From Verrucomicrobiia bacterium (GTDB lineage: Bacteria > Verrucomicrobiota > Verrucomicrobiia > Limisphaerales > CAIMTB01), in the NCBI GenBank assembly GCA_019634625.1, contig JAHCBA010000035.1, positions 1 to 64,000 of the forward strand: DNA of 64,000 nt. Direction: 5' to 3'. The notes under the pieces were generated by a model, which was not told the origin of the DNA, did not search any database, and saw nothing but the letters and a program-made list of their open reading frames with translations. This document shows, one piece after another, positions 45,595 through 54,631 of this stretch. The position numbers were made by a program, and so were the translations under genes. Every line of letters starts with the position of its first letter. The stretch's first letter is position 1.

Positions 45595-48500
45595 TCAGCG
45601 GCTCGAATCCGGGCGTGGCATCCCCACTGAACCTTCCCCGGAGCGGATGAGCATTTCCCGTGCACCCGGGGGTACGGGCCTGACGGTCAGGGTGCCGTCG
45701 GGCCAGCGCACTTGAATGTGGGATGGAGTTCCGGCGAGGCCCATGACCTGCACGGCGCCGTTCTGCGACCCGTAGCCACTGCCGGCAACCACGGCCCGGG
45801 CCGGTCCGAAGCGGGTTCCATACTGCACCCGGACGGTGGCCCCGATGCCGTCAGGGTTTCCCGCCCCGCCGTTGAGCCGGACCCGAAGGCCCGGAGTCGC
45901 GCTGCGGTTTCGGAAGAGGCCGGGCGGCCCGTTCCATTGGGCGATGACAAGATCGACCCTTCCATCCTGATCGAAATCGCTGGCGGCGGCGCCCCGCTGT
46001 TCGCCGTAGAGCCGGATGCCGCTGACGTGTCCGGGAATGGCACGAAAGCCGCCCTGGCCATCCCCCAGCAGCAGGAGACCCCGACCGGCGTCGTGGCGGG
46101 ACGTGTCGGCCGGCACTCCGAAGAAGTTCTGGGCCAGGACCAGGTCCTCGTGGCCGTCGCCATCGAAGTCACTGACGGTGACACCGAAGGCCGGAGCGAA
46201 CTGGGCCTCGGCGGGCAGTGGGCGCGCTTCGAAACCATCCGGCCGGTTGAGGAAGACGGTGGTCTCGAACCAGTCCGCCTCGATCCAGCGGGTGGTGGCT
46301 GCGTGGTCCACGAGGATGTCGTCGATGCCCGCTTCGGCGTAGGCGGCGTGACCGGCGAATCGGACGGCGAGGGCCGGCAGGGACTCCCGGAGCACGTCCC
46401 AGGTCTGAAAGGGCACGTACCTGGCAAGGTCCGGATCGTAATAGGCCTCGAGAAGATCGATCCGGCCGGTGCCGCTCCATTCCCCGTGGTAGAGGCGCAG
46501 GGGCCGGGCCCGGTGGCGTTGGTGACGGGTGTTGCGTCCCCAGTTGGTCGCCACGAGATCGAGCCGTCCGTCGCCGTCGAAATCGCCTGCGGCGACGCCA
46601 TTCCACCAGCCGCGATACCGGGCCAGACCCAGGCGGGCGGTGATCTCCTTCCAGACGTTGTTCTCGAGGGCGAAGACGCGCAGGGAACTCCAGTCGCAGG
46701 CGAGGATCAATTCGGGCCGCCCATCGCCGTCGAGGTCGGCCCAGGTCGCGCCCTGGACCAGTCCGACCGCCTCGAACGCCGCGGTGGCCTGGGTGTCGGG
46801 ATGCCAGGCGCCGACGCGCCAGGTCAGAAGCCGGGATGAGGCGGCCTCGGGGTAGCGTCCCGGCCGGACCTGCCCGCCGACGAACAGGACCGGGGTTCCG
46901 TCCACGATGCCGAGGGCCAGCGGTCCGACACTCGATGGGCTGGCGGGCAACGTTTGGGGCGGATCGGAGGATCGCAGGGGAAACTCAATGACCGCGGGTT
47001 CGGCGGGGCCCCAGCCTTCGTAGTGCGAATATCCGAACAGCATCCGCGACTGCCCGTCGGGGCTGCGCCATCCCAGCACGGTGGTCTGGTCGAGGGGGGC
47101 CCGTTCGGCGCGACGCAGCGGGCGGAAGAAACCCTGGGTGTCGTTGAGGTAGAGCACCGGGTGGCTGCCCCGGCCGCTGGCCACGAACAGGTCCTCCCAG
47201 CCGTCGCCGTCCACGTCGTACCATCCGACGCCGGGACCGCGGTTGGCCAGGGAACGTTCGAGGAGCGGTTGGAGGGAGGACTCATCGAAGGGGGGCTCCG
47301 CGTGGGCCTGACGGAGCCTGCCGCTCTGGTCCTCGAACCAGGGAAGGGGATCCGGGGGCGGGGCGGACGACGGCGTCGAGGAGGGCCGTTCGGGTTCCCA
47401 GATCTCGAGGCGATGATTGGCGGGGACATCGCGGACCAGGGAGACCGCGCCATTGCGCCAGGTGACCTGGACCTCCAACCGGTTGGCCGCGGTGCCGGCG
47501 GCGAAGGTGCGTGCGGGATCGTCGCCGGAAAGGTAACGCCCCCCGGCGATGACCTCCTGGGATTGCCTGCCGCCCGGGCCGCCGGTGACCTGGATTCGCG
47601 CGCCGACGGCCCGGGTGTTGGGAGCGCGTCCGTGGAGGCGGACCTGAACCCGGGGGGCGGTCCCCGTATTGCGATAGATCCCCACGGGTTGATCCACGTG
47701 GTTCACCACCGCATCGAGGTCGCCATCGTTGTCGAGGTCCGCCAGGGCGATCCCGTGCGAAACGCCGTGGGTGGAGAAGCCCCAATCCGCGCCCACCTCG
47801 GTGAAGGTAAGGTCGCCGTTGTTTCGAAACGCGAGGCAGGGCAGTTCGAGTCTTGAAGGCAGGGGCGGACGGGACCGGGGGCGTGCGGCGTCCAGGCGAC
47901 CGGAGCGGTCCCGGCCGGAATCGGCGTCGTTGGCATCCCGCAGATTGCCGGTGGTGACGAGGATGTCCTCGTAGCCATCGAGGTCCACGTCGAGAAAGGC
48001 GGCGCCCCAGGACCAGCCGGAGGCGTCGAGGCCCGCATACTGGGCGATCTCTGCATAGGTCCCGTCGCCACGCGCGAGCGCCAGGGTATTGCGTGGGTAC
48101 TCGGGACGGTAGTCGGGCCGGGTGAAGGGACGTTCGACCTGGAGATGGATGCGGCTGGCGCGATGGCGATGCCGGTCCCGATGGGTGGTGGCCAGCATGT
48201 CGAGGACGAAGATGTCGTCATGGCCATCGCGATTGATGTCGGCGAAATCGACCGCCATGGACGACAGGCTTTGATTCCGGAGGGCGAGTCTGGGGATGGC
48301 CCGGAAGCGGCCGTGCCCGTCGTTGATCCAGATCCGGTCGGGCGAGTGGAAGAAGTCGTTGCAGAGGTAGAGGTCGGGAGCGCGATCGCCGTTGAGATCC
48401 CGGAATGCCACGGCAAGTCCCCAGTCGAGGGGCGGTTCGGTCAGGGGCTCGCCCTCTTCGTCCAGGAAGGTGCCGTCGGTCCACGAGACCGGGGTGAAGC

Positions 48501-49389
48501 GTCCGGTGCCGTCGTTGAGGTAGAGCGTGTCGGCTTCGCCTCGTTCGAAGAGGCTGACACCGCCGGACTTGAGGAACAGCGGTTGGAAGCGGTCGGCCGG
48601 TGTGACGACGAACCGGCCGTTGACGGTCCCGGCCCGGACATCGTTGAGCAGGTGGGGTGCATCCTTGACGGTCCGGGTGTGGTAACGCGCGACGTAGAGA
48701 TCGAGGTGGCCATCGCCGTTGATATCGGCCAGGGCGAGGCTCGTGCTGCCATGGGCCCCGGCAAGCCCGCTGTCCTGGGTGACCTCGGTGAACCGGCCCC
48801 GGCCATCATTGAGGAAGACGCGGGTGCCGCCGCCCAGACTGTTCACGATCAGGTCGAGGTCGCCGTCGCCGTCGATGTCGGCAAACACCGCCCCGGTGGA
48901 CGCCTGTCCGGCGCACGCCACCCCGGCCGGTTCGGTCACGTCGAGGAAGGTGCCGTCACCGAGGTTGCGGTAGAGCCTGTTCGGGCCGTCGATGGCGCAG
49001 AGATAGAGATCGATCCATCCGTCGCCGTCCATGTCACCGAGGGCCACACCGGAACCCAGTTCGTAGAGCTGATTGCGACTCAGCCACGCCTCCGGAACAC
49101 GGTTGGTGAAATGGACACCGGTCTGTTCGGGGGCCAGGCGGACGAAGCCGGTGGCGCCCCGGGAGGGTACATCGAGGGGCGTCAGCCGGGAACCGGAGGC
49201 GGGTGGGACTTCGGAAGAGGCCGCCTGTGCGCCTGGAACGAGAAGGCAGCATGCCCCCGCGACCGCCGCCACAGCCGGCCGCCACCCTGCCAACGGCTGC
49301 GTTCCCGGATCACAAGGCACGGAGGTGGGGCGCAAGCTTCCGGGTTTCGGGCCCGGAAAGGGAGAGAACAACGGCTTGCCAGCCGACAC
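45595..49389 (-). CDS. large secreted FG-GAP/VCBS repeat protein with UnbV (ASPIC) domains
   Basis: This 1264-aa exported protein has a signal-like segment at about 38-57 (AVAAVAGACCLLVPGAQA) after a long N-terminus, so the true start could be later. Many FG-GAP/VCBS beta-propeller repeats follow, each with a calcium loop such as DMDGDGWIDLYLC, DINGDGHLDLYVA, DLDNDGDLDAVVN and DFDGDGRLDLVAT. Two UnbV/ASPIC modules are seen, mid-protein (TRAVGARIQVTGGPGGRQSQ) and C-terminal (GIGATVRVQYGTRFGPARAV). This CRTAC-type layout is common in Verrucomicrobiota. It may bind surfaces or polymers outside the cell. Confidence 0.88.
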   Translation of the reverse strand: MSAGKPLFSPFPGPKPGSLRPTSVPCDPGTQPLAGWRPAVAAVAGACCLLVPGAQAASSEVPPASGSRLTPLDVPSRGATGFVRLAPEQTGVHFTNRVPEAWLSRNQLYELGSGVALGDMDGDGWIDLYLCAIDGPNRLYRNLGDGTFLDVTEPAGVACAGQASTGAVFADIDGDGDLDLIVNSLGGGTRVFLNDGRGRFTEVTQDSGLAGAHGSTSLALADINGDGHLDLYVARYHTRTVKDAPHLLNDVRAGTVNGRFVVTPADRFQPLFLKSGGVSLFERGEADTLYLNDGTGRFTPVSWTDGTFLDEEGEPLTEPPLDWGLAVAFRDLNGDRAPDLYLCNDFFHSPDRIWINDGHGRFRAIPRLALRNQSLSSMAVDFADINRDGHDDIFVLDMLATTHRDRHRHRASRIHLQVERPFTRPDYRPEYPRNTLALARGDGTYAEIAQYAGLDASGWSWGAAFLDVDLDGYEDILVTTGNLRDANDADSGRDRSGRLDAARPRSRPPLPSRLELPCLAFRNNGDLTFTEVGADWGFSTHGVSHGIALADLDNDGDLDAVVNHVDQPVGIYRNTGTAPRVQVRLHGRAPNTRAVGARIQVTGGPGGRQSQEVIAGGRYLSGDDPARTFAAGTAANRLEVQVTWRNGAVSLVRDVPANHRLEIWEPERPSSTPSSAPPPDPLPWFEDQSGRLRQAHAEPPFDESSLQPLLERSLANRGPGVGWYDVDGDGWEDLFVASGRGSHPVLYLNDTQGFFRPLRRAERAPLDQTTVLGWRSPDGQSRMLFGYSHYEGWGPAEPAVIEFPLRSSDPPQTLPASPSSVGPLALGIVDGTPVLFVGGQVRPGRYPEAASSRLLTWRVGAWHPDTQATAAFEAVGLVQGATWADLDGDGRPELILACDWSSLRVFALENNVWKEITARLGLARYRGWWNGVAAGDFDGDGRLDLVATNWGRNTRHQRHRARPLRLYHGEWSGTGRIDLLEAYYDPDLARYVPFQTWDVLRESLPALAVRFAGHAAYAEAGIDDILVDHAATTRWIEADWFETTVFLNRPDGFEARPLPAEAQFAPAFGVTVSDFDGDGHEDLVLAQNFFGVPADTSRHDAGRGLLLLGDGQGGFRAIPGHVSGIRLYGEQRGAAASDFDQDGRVDLVIAQWNGPPGLFRNRSATPGLRVRLNGGAGNPDGIGATVRVQYGTRFGPARAVVAGSGYGSQNGAVQVMGLAGTPSHIQVRWPDGTLTVRPVPPGAREMLIRSGEGSVGMPRPDSSR

Positions 49390-49391
49390 CC

Positions 49392-49550
49392 GTGTATCCC
49401 GGAGTTGTGAGGAGAGGTGCCAACTTCGCCAAGCGTCGCTTCGGAGGGCGGGGTTCCAGGAGGCCGCAACGGTGTGGAGCGTTGGGTTGAGGACTCGCGG
49501 CGCTCGTCCCTCCGATTCGCTGCCTCCTCACCCGCAACTCCGGGACGCAC
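49392..49550. repeat. nested palindromic element
   Basis: This is the third full copy of the outer-arm plus inner-hairpin design (GTATCCCGGAGTTGTGAGG on the left, CCTCACCCGCAACTCCGGGA on the right). It lies between the FG-GAP gene start and the LamG/anchor-D gene end. Confidence 0.78.
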
Positions 49551-49560
49551 CGGCCGCCAC

Positions 49561-49599
49561 TGGAGCGGCCCTGCATTTTTGAAATACGGGGCCGCTCCA
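49561..49599. terminator. 11-bp perfect hairpin downstream of the LamG/anchor-D gene
   Basis: TGGAGCGGCCC pairs with GGGCCGCTCCA, with ATTTTTGAAAT in the loop. It lies 38 bp beyond the minus-strand stop at 49637. There is no T tract on the minus strand, so it could be a REP-like hairpin rather than a terminator. Confidence 0.5.
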
Positions 49600-49636
49600 T
49601 CAGGGTGGCGTCGAGGTCCGGGGGGGGGTGCCCCGT

Positions 49637-52039
49637 TCAGTTGGCCGCGGGAATCACCACCCGGTAGTACCCGGCAGCACGGCCCATTCGGGCGGCATCG
49701 GTATCCTGATACGTCGTCGTGGCCCCCTCGCTCATCCGGGTGCCGATCGTGGTCCACGCGGCGGGCGTCAGGCTCTCGGTGTACTGGATCGAGTACGACA
49801 CCCCGGCCCCGCTGGTCCACACGATGGTCAGGCTGGTTCCCGAGTGGGAGACGGATTCGATCGTGGGGGCGGTGGGCTCGGGATCCGGGTCCGGGTCGGG
49901 ATCATTGGCGAGGATGGCCGCACGGCGACCGTCCCGGAGGCGGGTCAACTGTTCCGGCGAAAGGATGGCGCCATAGACGAACACATTATCGATGGAACCG
50001 ACCCAGCCTTCCGCAGGGCTGTTGGGATTGATGCTGCCGATGGAGAACGTGGTGAAGCCGGGCCCATGGGTCGTGGTGGCGCGATCCGAGACCAGGGCAT
50101 CGGATGTGGTGCTGGAGTCGATGTCCACATAGACCACCACCTCGTTGAGGACCTGGTTGAACGTGGCCGCCACGAAGGTCCAGTCCTCGAAGCTTTCGGG
50201 TCCCGGGAGATCGAGCGGTCCCGGGCTGTTGCCGGTGAAGGCCGTGTAGCGGAACGGGGCGTCCGGCGCGGGCCGGTTGTCGAGGCCGACCACCCGGTCC
50301 CAGCCACCATTGTCATGGCCCATGATCTTCCGGAGACCGGAGTCCAGGTTGTCCGCCCGGACCCATGCACCCAGGGTCAGTTCGGGAAGGACACTGGGAT
50401 TGATGTCGATCGGGGCGATGAGCCGGGTCGAACCATCGAAGAAAAACGCGCCGCCCTCGACGCCGCCCTGCGGGTCATGGGAGGGGGTCGAGAATCCATC
50501 CGCTGTTTCCACAAGATGTCGCAGGCCGCCGCTCTCGTCCTTGAGCGGATCCGCGGCATCGTCGAACGGATAAAACCCGATCAGGGCCGGTCGGATGGGC
50601 CGGGCAAGGGTGACCGGCAGGTTCACCAGCGTGACCCGGCTGGCGGCGTCGTTGCTGATGAACCGGATCGACGCCGTGAAGGAACCCCGGGTGGAACCCT
50701 GGGCGTTGAAGGTGACGCGGACCTGGCCCGTGGCCCCGGGGGCCAGGGCGTCAGGGAACGCGTCGATCGTGTAGTGCGCCGCATCCGGGCCGACCAACGA
50801 AGCCCCCGTGATGGTGAGTGTCCCGGTCGCGCCCTCATTCCGGATGTCGAAGGTCGCGGTCCTTGGGGACGTGATGAATGGACCGAAGACCGGTTCGGAC
50901 GAGACCCGAACCAATTGCGGGTCCCCGCTGCCGTCCGGCACGATTGTGGCGGCCAGATCGAGGGTTGTCCTGGGCTGGACACTGTCGTCGCTGAGCACGG
51001 TGAGGAGGCCTTCGAACCGACCGACCTGACCCTGGGGATCCAGGACCACGGTGATGGTTCCGGAGGCGCCCGGAGCCAGTTGTGCCGGGAAGGAGGTTGC
51101 CTGGTAGAACGAGGCGTCCGCGCCTGAGATCGCCGGGGCCTGGATGTTCAGCGTCTGGCCCGCACCATCGTTGCGGATGGGGAGCGTGATCGTGTGGGGG
51201 GTCGGGGACTTGGGCAGCGCGGCGAGGTCCGGCACGGAGACAGCGGAGAAGTTCGGGTCGGCCACGAAACTGAGATCGGGCGTTCCCTGATTCCGGATAC
51301 GGGTGACTTCCTCGGCGGTGAGGATGCGGTCGAAGAAGAAGGCGTTGTCGATGTAGCCGATCCAGCCCTCACTCACGTTGTCCGGACGCAGATTGCCGAG
51401 GGCGGCGGTTTCGTGGCCGGGGGAGAAGAAGGCATCCACGGCCGTGGCAACGATCACTTCGTCGCCGACGGTGTTGGCGTTGATATCGACGTAGAGGGTG
51501 ACCGTGGAGGAAAACTCGTCGTAGGCGGCGACGAGCAGGGTCCAGTCGTTGGTGCTGACCGGGCCGGGGACATCGTTCGGCGTGTAGTGGGTCGTGCTGC
51601 CGGCGAAGGACATGTAGCGGAACGGGCTGCCGGTTTCCCCCGGCGGATTCCGGTTATCCAGACCGATCGTGCGATCCCACCCGCCGTCGTCGTGCCCGAT
51701 GACCTTGCGCAGGCCCGACGTCAGGCTCGTGGTTCGAACCCAGGCGCCCACGGTGAGTTGGCTGAGGGTGCCGGGATTGATGTCGATGGGCACCACCCAG
51801 TTCTGGGCGCCATTGTAGAAATAGGCGCCTCCGCTCAGGCCTCCTTCGGGATGGTACACGGGATCGGTCGCGCCGGCTCCCGCGGTCAGGTCGTTGCCGG
51901 ATCCGCTGGCGTCCTGCAGGGGATTCCCGGCGTCATCGAACGGATAGAAGCCGACCAATTGCCCGTTCGCCGGGGCAAGCGACAACCCGGCGGCAAACAG
52001 CGAAAGGAGTAAGGTGCGCAAACTGGAAGACAGGTTCAT
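49637..52039 (-). CDS. secreted protein with two LamG domains and choice-of-anchor-D repeats
   Basis: This 800-aa protein has a signal peptide at about 7-27 (LRTLLLSLFAAGLSLAPANG). LamG domain 1 is at about 28-235 (LVGFYPFDDAGNPLQDASGS). Two choice-of-anchor-D beta-sandwich repeats are at about 250-475 (PISGADASFYQ-like and LVGPDAAHYTIDAF). LamG domain 2, at about 485-690, repeats the first almost word for word (IGFYPFDDAADPLKDESGG). The end is a fibronectin-like module plus the YYRVVIPAAN tail. The two LamG halves show internal duplication. The start ATG at 52039 begins the signal peptide. It is likely surface-bound. Confidence 0.87.
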   Translation of the reverse strand: MNLSSSLRTLLLSLFAAGLSLAPANGQLVGFYPFDDAGNPLQDASGSGNDLTAGAGATDPVYHPEGGLSGGAYFYNGAQNWVVPIDINPGTLSQLTVGAWVRTTSLTSGLRKVIGHDDGGWDRTIGLDNRNPPGETGSPFRYMSFAGSTTHYTPNDVPGPVSTNDWTLLVAAYDEFSSTVTLYVDINANTVGDEVIVATAVDAFFSPGHETAALGNLRPDNVSEGWIGYIDNAFFFDRILTAEEVTRIRNQGTPDLSFVADPNFSAVSVPDLAALPKSPTPHTITLPIRNDGAGQTLNIQAPAISGADASFYQATSFPAQLAPGASGTITVVLDPQGQVGRFEGLLTVLSDDSVQPRTTLDLAATIVPDGSGDPQLVRVSSEPVFGPFITSPRTATFDIRNEGATGTLTITGASLVGPDAAHYTIDAFPDALAPGATGQVRVTFNAQGSTRGSFTASIRFISNDAASRVTLVNLPVTLARPIRPALIGFYPFDDAADPLKDESGGLRHLVETADGFSTPSHDPQGGVEGGAFFFDGSTRLIAPIDINPSVLPELTLGAWVRADNLDSGLRKIMGHDNGGWDRVVGLDNRPAPDAPFRYTAFTGNSPGPLDLPGPESFEDWTFVAATFNQVLNEVVVYVDIDSSTTSDALVSDRATTTHGPGFTTFSIGSINPNSPAEGWVGSIDNVFVYGAILSPEQLTRLRDGRRAAILANDPDPDPDPEPTAPTIESVSHSGTSLTIVWTSGAGVSYSIQYTESLTPAAWTTIGTRMSEGATTTYQDTDAARMGRAAGYYRVVIPAAN

Positions 52040-52385
52040 GGATTGAGGATTCCTTGCGCCGCAGCGGACCGGCCCACACCGCGGGTTCGGAACAACACCC
52101 TCCAGCCATGGCCCACTATCGGAGTGTTGGAACCCTGATCGACCGCGGGCGGGATTGTCCAGAGGCAACTCGGCGAAATCGAGAAAGGCCCCGCATCGCC
52201 CTCCCCAGTTCCCAGGCGGAACGGGAGCTCCGGGCAGGATCGAACGGATCGGGCCAGCCATCCAACCGATCCCGACGGGGTCAGCCCTTACAGGCAACCG
52301 GTCCCGGACGAATAACCGAATGTAATGATTTGACCCCGTTGCCTCCCGCTTGGCGGGAACCGGGGAATGGGTATGCTCCCGGCCC
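52040..52385. other. 346-bp gap between divergent genes
   Basis: No gene, strong palindrome or RNA is recognised. This gap must hold the promoters for the divergent LamG/anchor-D and PQQ-propeller genes. Base composition drops slightly in AT-richer patches near 52300-52335 (ATAACCGAATGTAATGATTT). Confidence 0.4.
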
Positions 52386-53684
52386 ATGCGCTACCGCTTC
52401 CTCCTGGCCCTTGCGACGGCCTGTGCCGGGGCCGTCCCCCTTTCCCTCCCCGCCAACTGGCCCGCCTGGCGCGGTCCGAGTGGCGACGGCACGACCGCGG
52501 AGGCCCGCTTTCCGCTCCACTGGAGCGCGAAGGAAAACGTCCGCTGGCGGGTAAACCTTCCGGACCGCGGCAATTCAACCCCGGTGGTGTGGGACAACCA
52601 TGTGTTCGTGACGCAGGCGATCGACCGCACCCACCAGCGTCTGGTGCTGGCCTTCGATCGCGAGACCGGACGCCAGCTCTGGCAGGCCGGCACCTTCGGG
52701 GAACCGCGCGAGGAGACCCACCAGGACAATCCTTACGCCGCGGCCTCGCCGGTGACGGACGGCGAACGGGTGGTGGTCACCTTCGGATCGGCAGGCGTGT
52801 GGGCGTTCGACTTCGAAGGCGGGATCCTGTGGACCCGCAGCCTGGGCCCGCAACGCCACGAGTGGGGCTACTCGTCGTCGCCCGTCCTGCATGGCGACCG
52901 GGTGTACGTGTACCACGGACCCGGCGAAGGCTCGAAGCTGGTGGCCCTGAACAAACGCAACGGTCGCGTTGCCTGGGAGGTTCTCCTCCCCGAACCCGTG
53001 CCCACCGTGCGATTCGACGGCTTCCAGGGCCGGCTGCCGGGCATCATCGGCACGTTCAGCACGCCCCTGGTCGTCCCGGCCGGTGACCATCACGAATTGA
53101 TCCTCGCCTTTCCTGAATCGGTCCGCGCCTACGCTCCGGAGACCGGCCGCGAACTGTGGCGCGATCCCGGATTGAATCCGCTCGTGTACACCTCCCCCGT
53201 GCCGGTCGGGGACGCCGTCCTGGCCATGGGCGGCTTCTTCGGCAGCAGCCTGCTGGTTCGCACCGGGGGGCACGGCGATGTCAGCCGGACCCACCGGGTC
53301 TGGCACGAGGTGCGGGCCCGCAAGAACCGGCTGGGATCGGCGGTGGTGTTCGATGGCCGCGCCTACGTGTTCAATATGGAGGGTCTGATGGAGTGCCTCG
53401 ACGTGGCCACCGGTCGCCAGCTCTGGGAGGAGCGCCTCAAGGGTCCCGGACCGGCCGGCGGGTCGTGGTCGTCACCCACCCTCGTCGGCGACCGCATCTA
53501 CGCCGTGAACAAGAGCGGCGACACCTTCGTGCTGCGGGCCTCACCGAACTTCGAGGTCATGGCCACCAATTCCATCGCCGAACCCATCAACGCCAGTCCG
53601 GCCATGTCCCGCGGCGACATCTTCCTCCGGACCTGGGAGGGGCTTTGGTGCCTGACGGACCGGGATGGCCTCGCCGCACGGTAG
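52386..53684 (+). CDS. exported PQQ-like beta-propeller protein
   Basis: This 432-aa protein has a signal peptide at about 5-23 (FLLALATACAGAVPLSLPA). WPAWRGPSGDGTT, right after the cleavage site, is the usual start of this family. Propeller blades carry the tryptophan-docking pattern (ALDRETGRQLWQAG-like, ALNKRNGRVAWEVLL, AYAPETGRELWRDP, CLDVATGRQLWEERL). No quinone-binding or dehydrogenase residues can be assigned, so it is more likely a periplasmic scaffold or binding protein than an alcohol dehydrogenase. It lies 21 bp before ispD. Confidence 0.88.
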   Translation: MRYRFLLALATACAGAVPLSLPANWPAWRGPSGDGTTAEARFPLHWSAKENVRWRVNLPDRGNSTPVVWDNHVFVTQAIDRTHQRLVLAFDRETGRQLWQAGTFGEPREETHQDNPYAAASPVTDGERVVVTFGSAGVWAFDFEGGILWTRSLGPQRHEWGYSSSPVLHGDRVYVYHGPGEGSKLVALNKRNGRVAWEVLLPEPVPTVRFDGFQGRLPGIIGTFSTPLVVPAGDHHELILAFPESVRAYAPETGRELWRDPGLNPLVYTSPVPVGDAVLAMGGFFGSSLLVRTGGHGDVSRTHRVWHEVRARKNRLGSAVVFDGRAYVFNMEGLMECLDVATGRQLWEERLKGPGPAGGSWSSPTLVGDRIYAVNKSGDTFVLRASPNFEVMATNSIAEPINASPAMSRGDIFLRTWEGLWCLTDRDGLAAR

Positions 53685-53705
53685 GGCGCCGCGACTCTCA
53701 TCCCC

Positions 53706-54404
53706 ATGGTTTCCGCCATCCTGGTCGCGGCCGGGTCCGGGACACGCTTCGGTCCCGACCGCGACAAGCTGTTCCTCGAAGTCGCCGGCCGGCCGGTGGT
53801 GGCCCACACCTGGTCGCGCCTGGATGCCGTCCCGGCGCTCGGCGAGATCATCGTGGTGGTCCGGGCCGGCATGGAACCGGCCTTCGAGGAACTGGCTGCC
53901 GCGCTGGCTCCCCGGCTGCCATGGCGCCTCGTCCCCGGGGGGCCCGAACGCCAGGATTCTGTGTGGAACGGTCTCCAGGCCACATCGCCCGACTGCGAAT
54001 GGGTCGCCGTCCACGACGCCGCCCGCCCATGCACCCCGGTCGGCACAGTCCTCGACACCCTCGCCGCAGCCCGGGAAGCGGGCGCTGCCGTCACCGCCCA
54101 GCGGGTGACCGACACGATCAAGGAAAGCGGCGATGGCCGATGGATCGAGCATACCCTGGATCGGTCGCGCCTGTGGGCGGTGCAGACGCCGCAGATCTTC
54201 CGACGATCCCTCCTCGAACGGGCGCTGGAGGCCGTGAAATTGGCGGGCCTCCGGGTCACCGACGACACGGCTGCCTGCGAGCATATCGGGCAGCGGGTGC
54301 GGCTGGTGGAATCGCGCGCGCCCAACCCCAAGGTCACGTACCCGGGCGACGTTCCCTACATCGAATGGCTCCTGCGGGCGGCTGGAAGCGCGACGGGCCA
54401 ATGA
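53706..54404 (+). CDS. ispD: 2-C-methyl-D-erythritol 4-phosphate cytidylyltransferase
   Basis: This 232-aa enzyme makes CDP-methylerythritol in the MEP isoprenoid route. The nucleotide-binding start is ILVAAGSGTRFG with the family GxGxR pattern, then DKLFLEVAGRPVVAHT. The catalytic and binding blocks are GGPERQDSVWNGL, VAVHDAARPC and VTDTIKES, with WAVQTPQIFRRSLL and VTDDTAACEHIG near the end. It is normal length. ispF is not adjacent. It follows the propeller gene closely and is followed by palindromic repeats. Confidence 0.94.
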   Translation: MVSAILVAAGSGTRFGPDRDKLFLEVAGRPVVAHTWSRLDAVPALGEIIVVVRAGMEPAFEELAAALAPRLPWRLVPGGPERQDSVWNGLQATSPDCEWVAVHDAARPCTPVGTVLDTLAAAREAGAAVTAQRVTDTIKESGDGRWIEHTLDRSRLWAVQTPQIFRRSLLERALEAVKLAGLRVTDDTAACEHIGQRVRLVESRAPNPKVTYPGDVPYIEWLLRAAGSATGQ

Positions 54405-54423
54405 CGTCCGTTCCCGCCCCACT

Positions 54424-54549
54424 CCGGAGGGACGAGCTCCGCGAGTCCTCAAGCCCATCGCACCCCTCCCCTGCGGCCTCGTGGAACCCGGCCCTCCGAT
54501 TTCACCACCCCGTTTCACCCTTCGGAGGGACGAGCTCCGCGAGTCCTTA
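54424..54549. repeat. palindromic GGAGGGACGAGCTCCGCGAG units
   Basis: Two direct units of GGAGGGACGAGCTCCGCGAG surround one complementary CTCGTGGAACCCGGCCCTCC unit, in the 227-bp gap between ispD and the protease gene. The remaining bases to 54631 show no gene. Confidence 0.8.
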
Positions 54550-54631
54550 ATCCATCGCTCCAGTCCCGGCGCTTGCCGGGTGAGGTCGGGACTTCTAGGG
54601 TGCCGGACGTTGTGGTGACGGAAGGTCTGCT

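Noticed and set aside
49628-51127. 499-codon + strand open frame
   Set aside because: It lies antisense to the LamG/anchor-D gene, whose signal peptide and domains are unambiguous.
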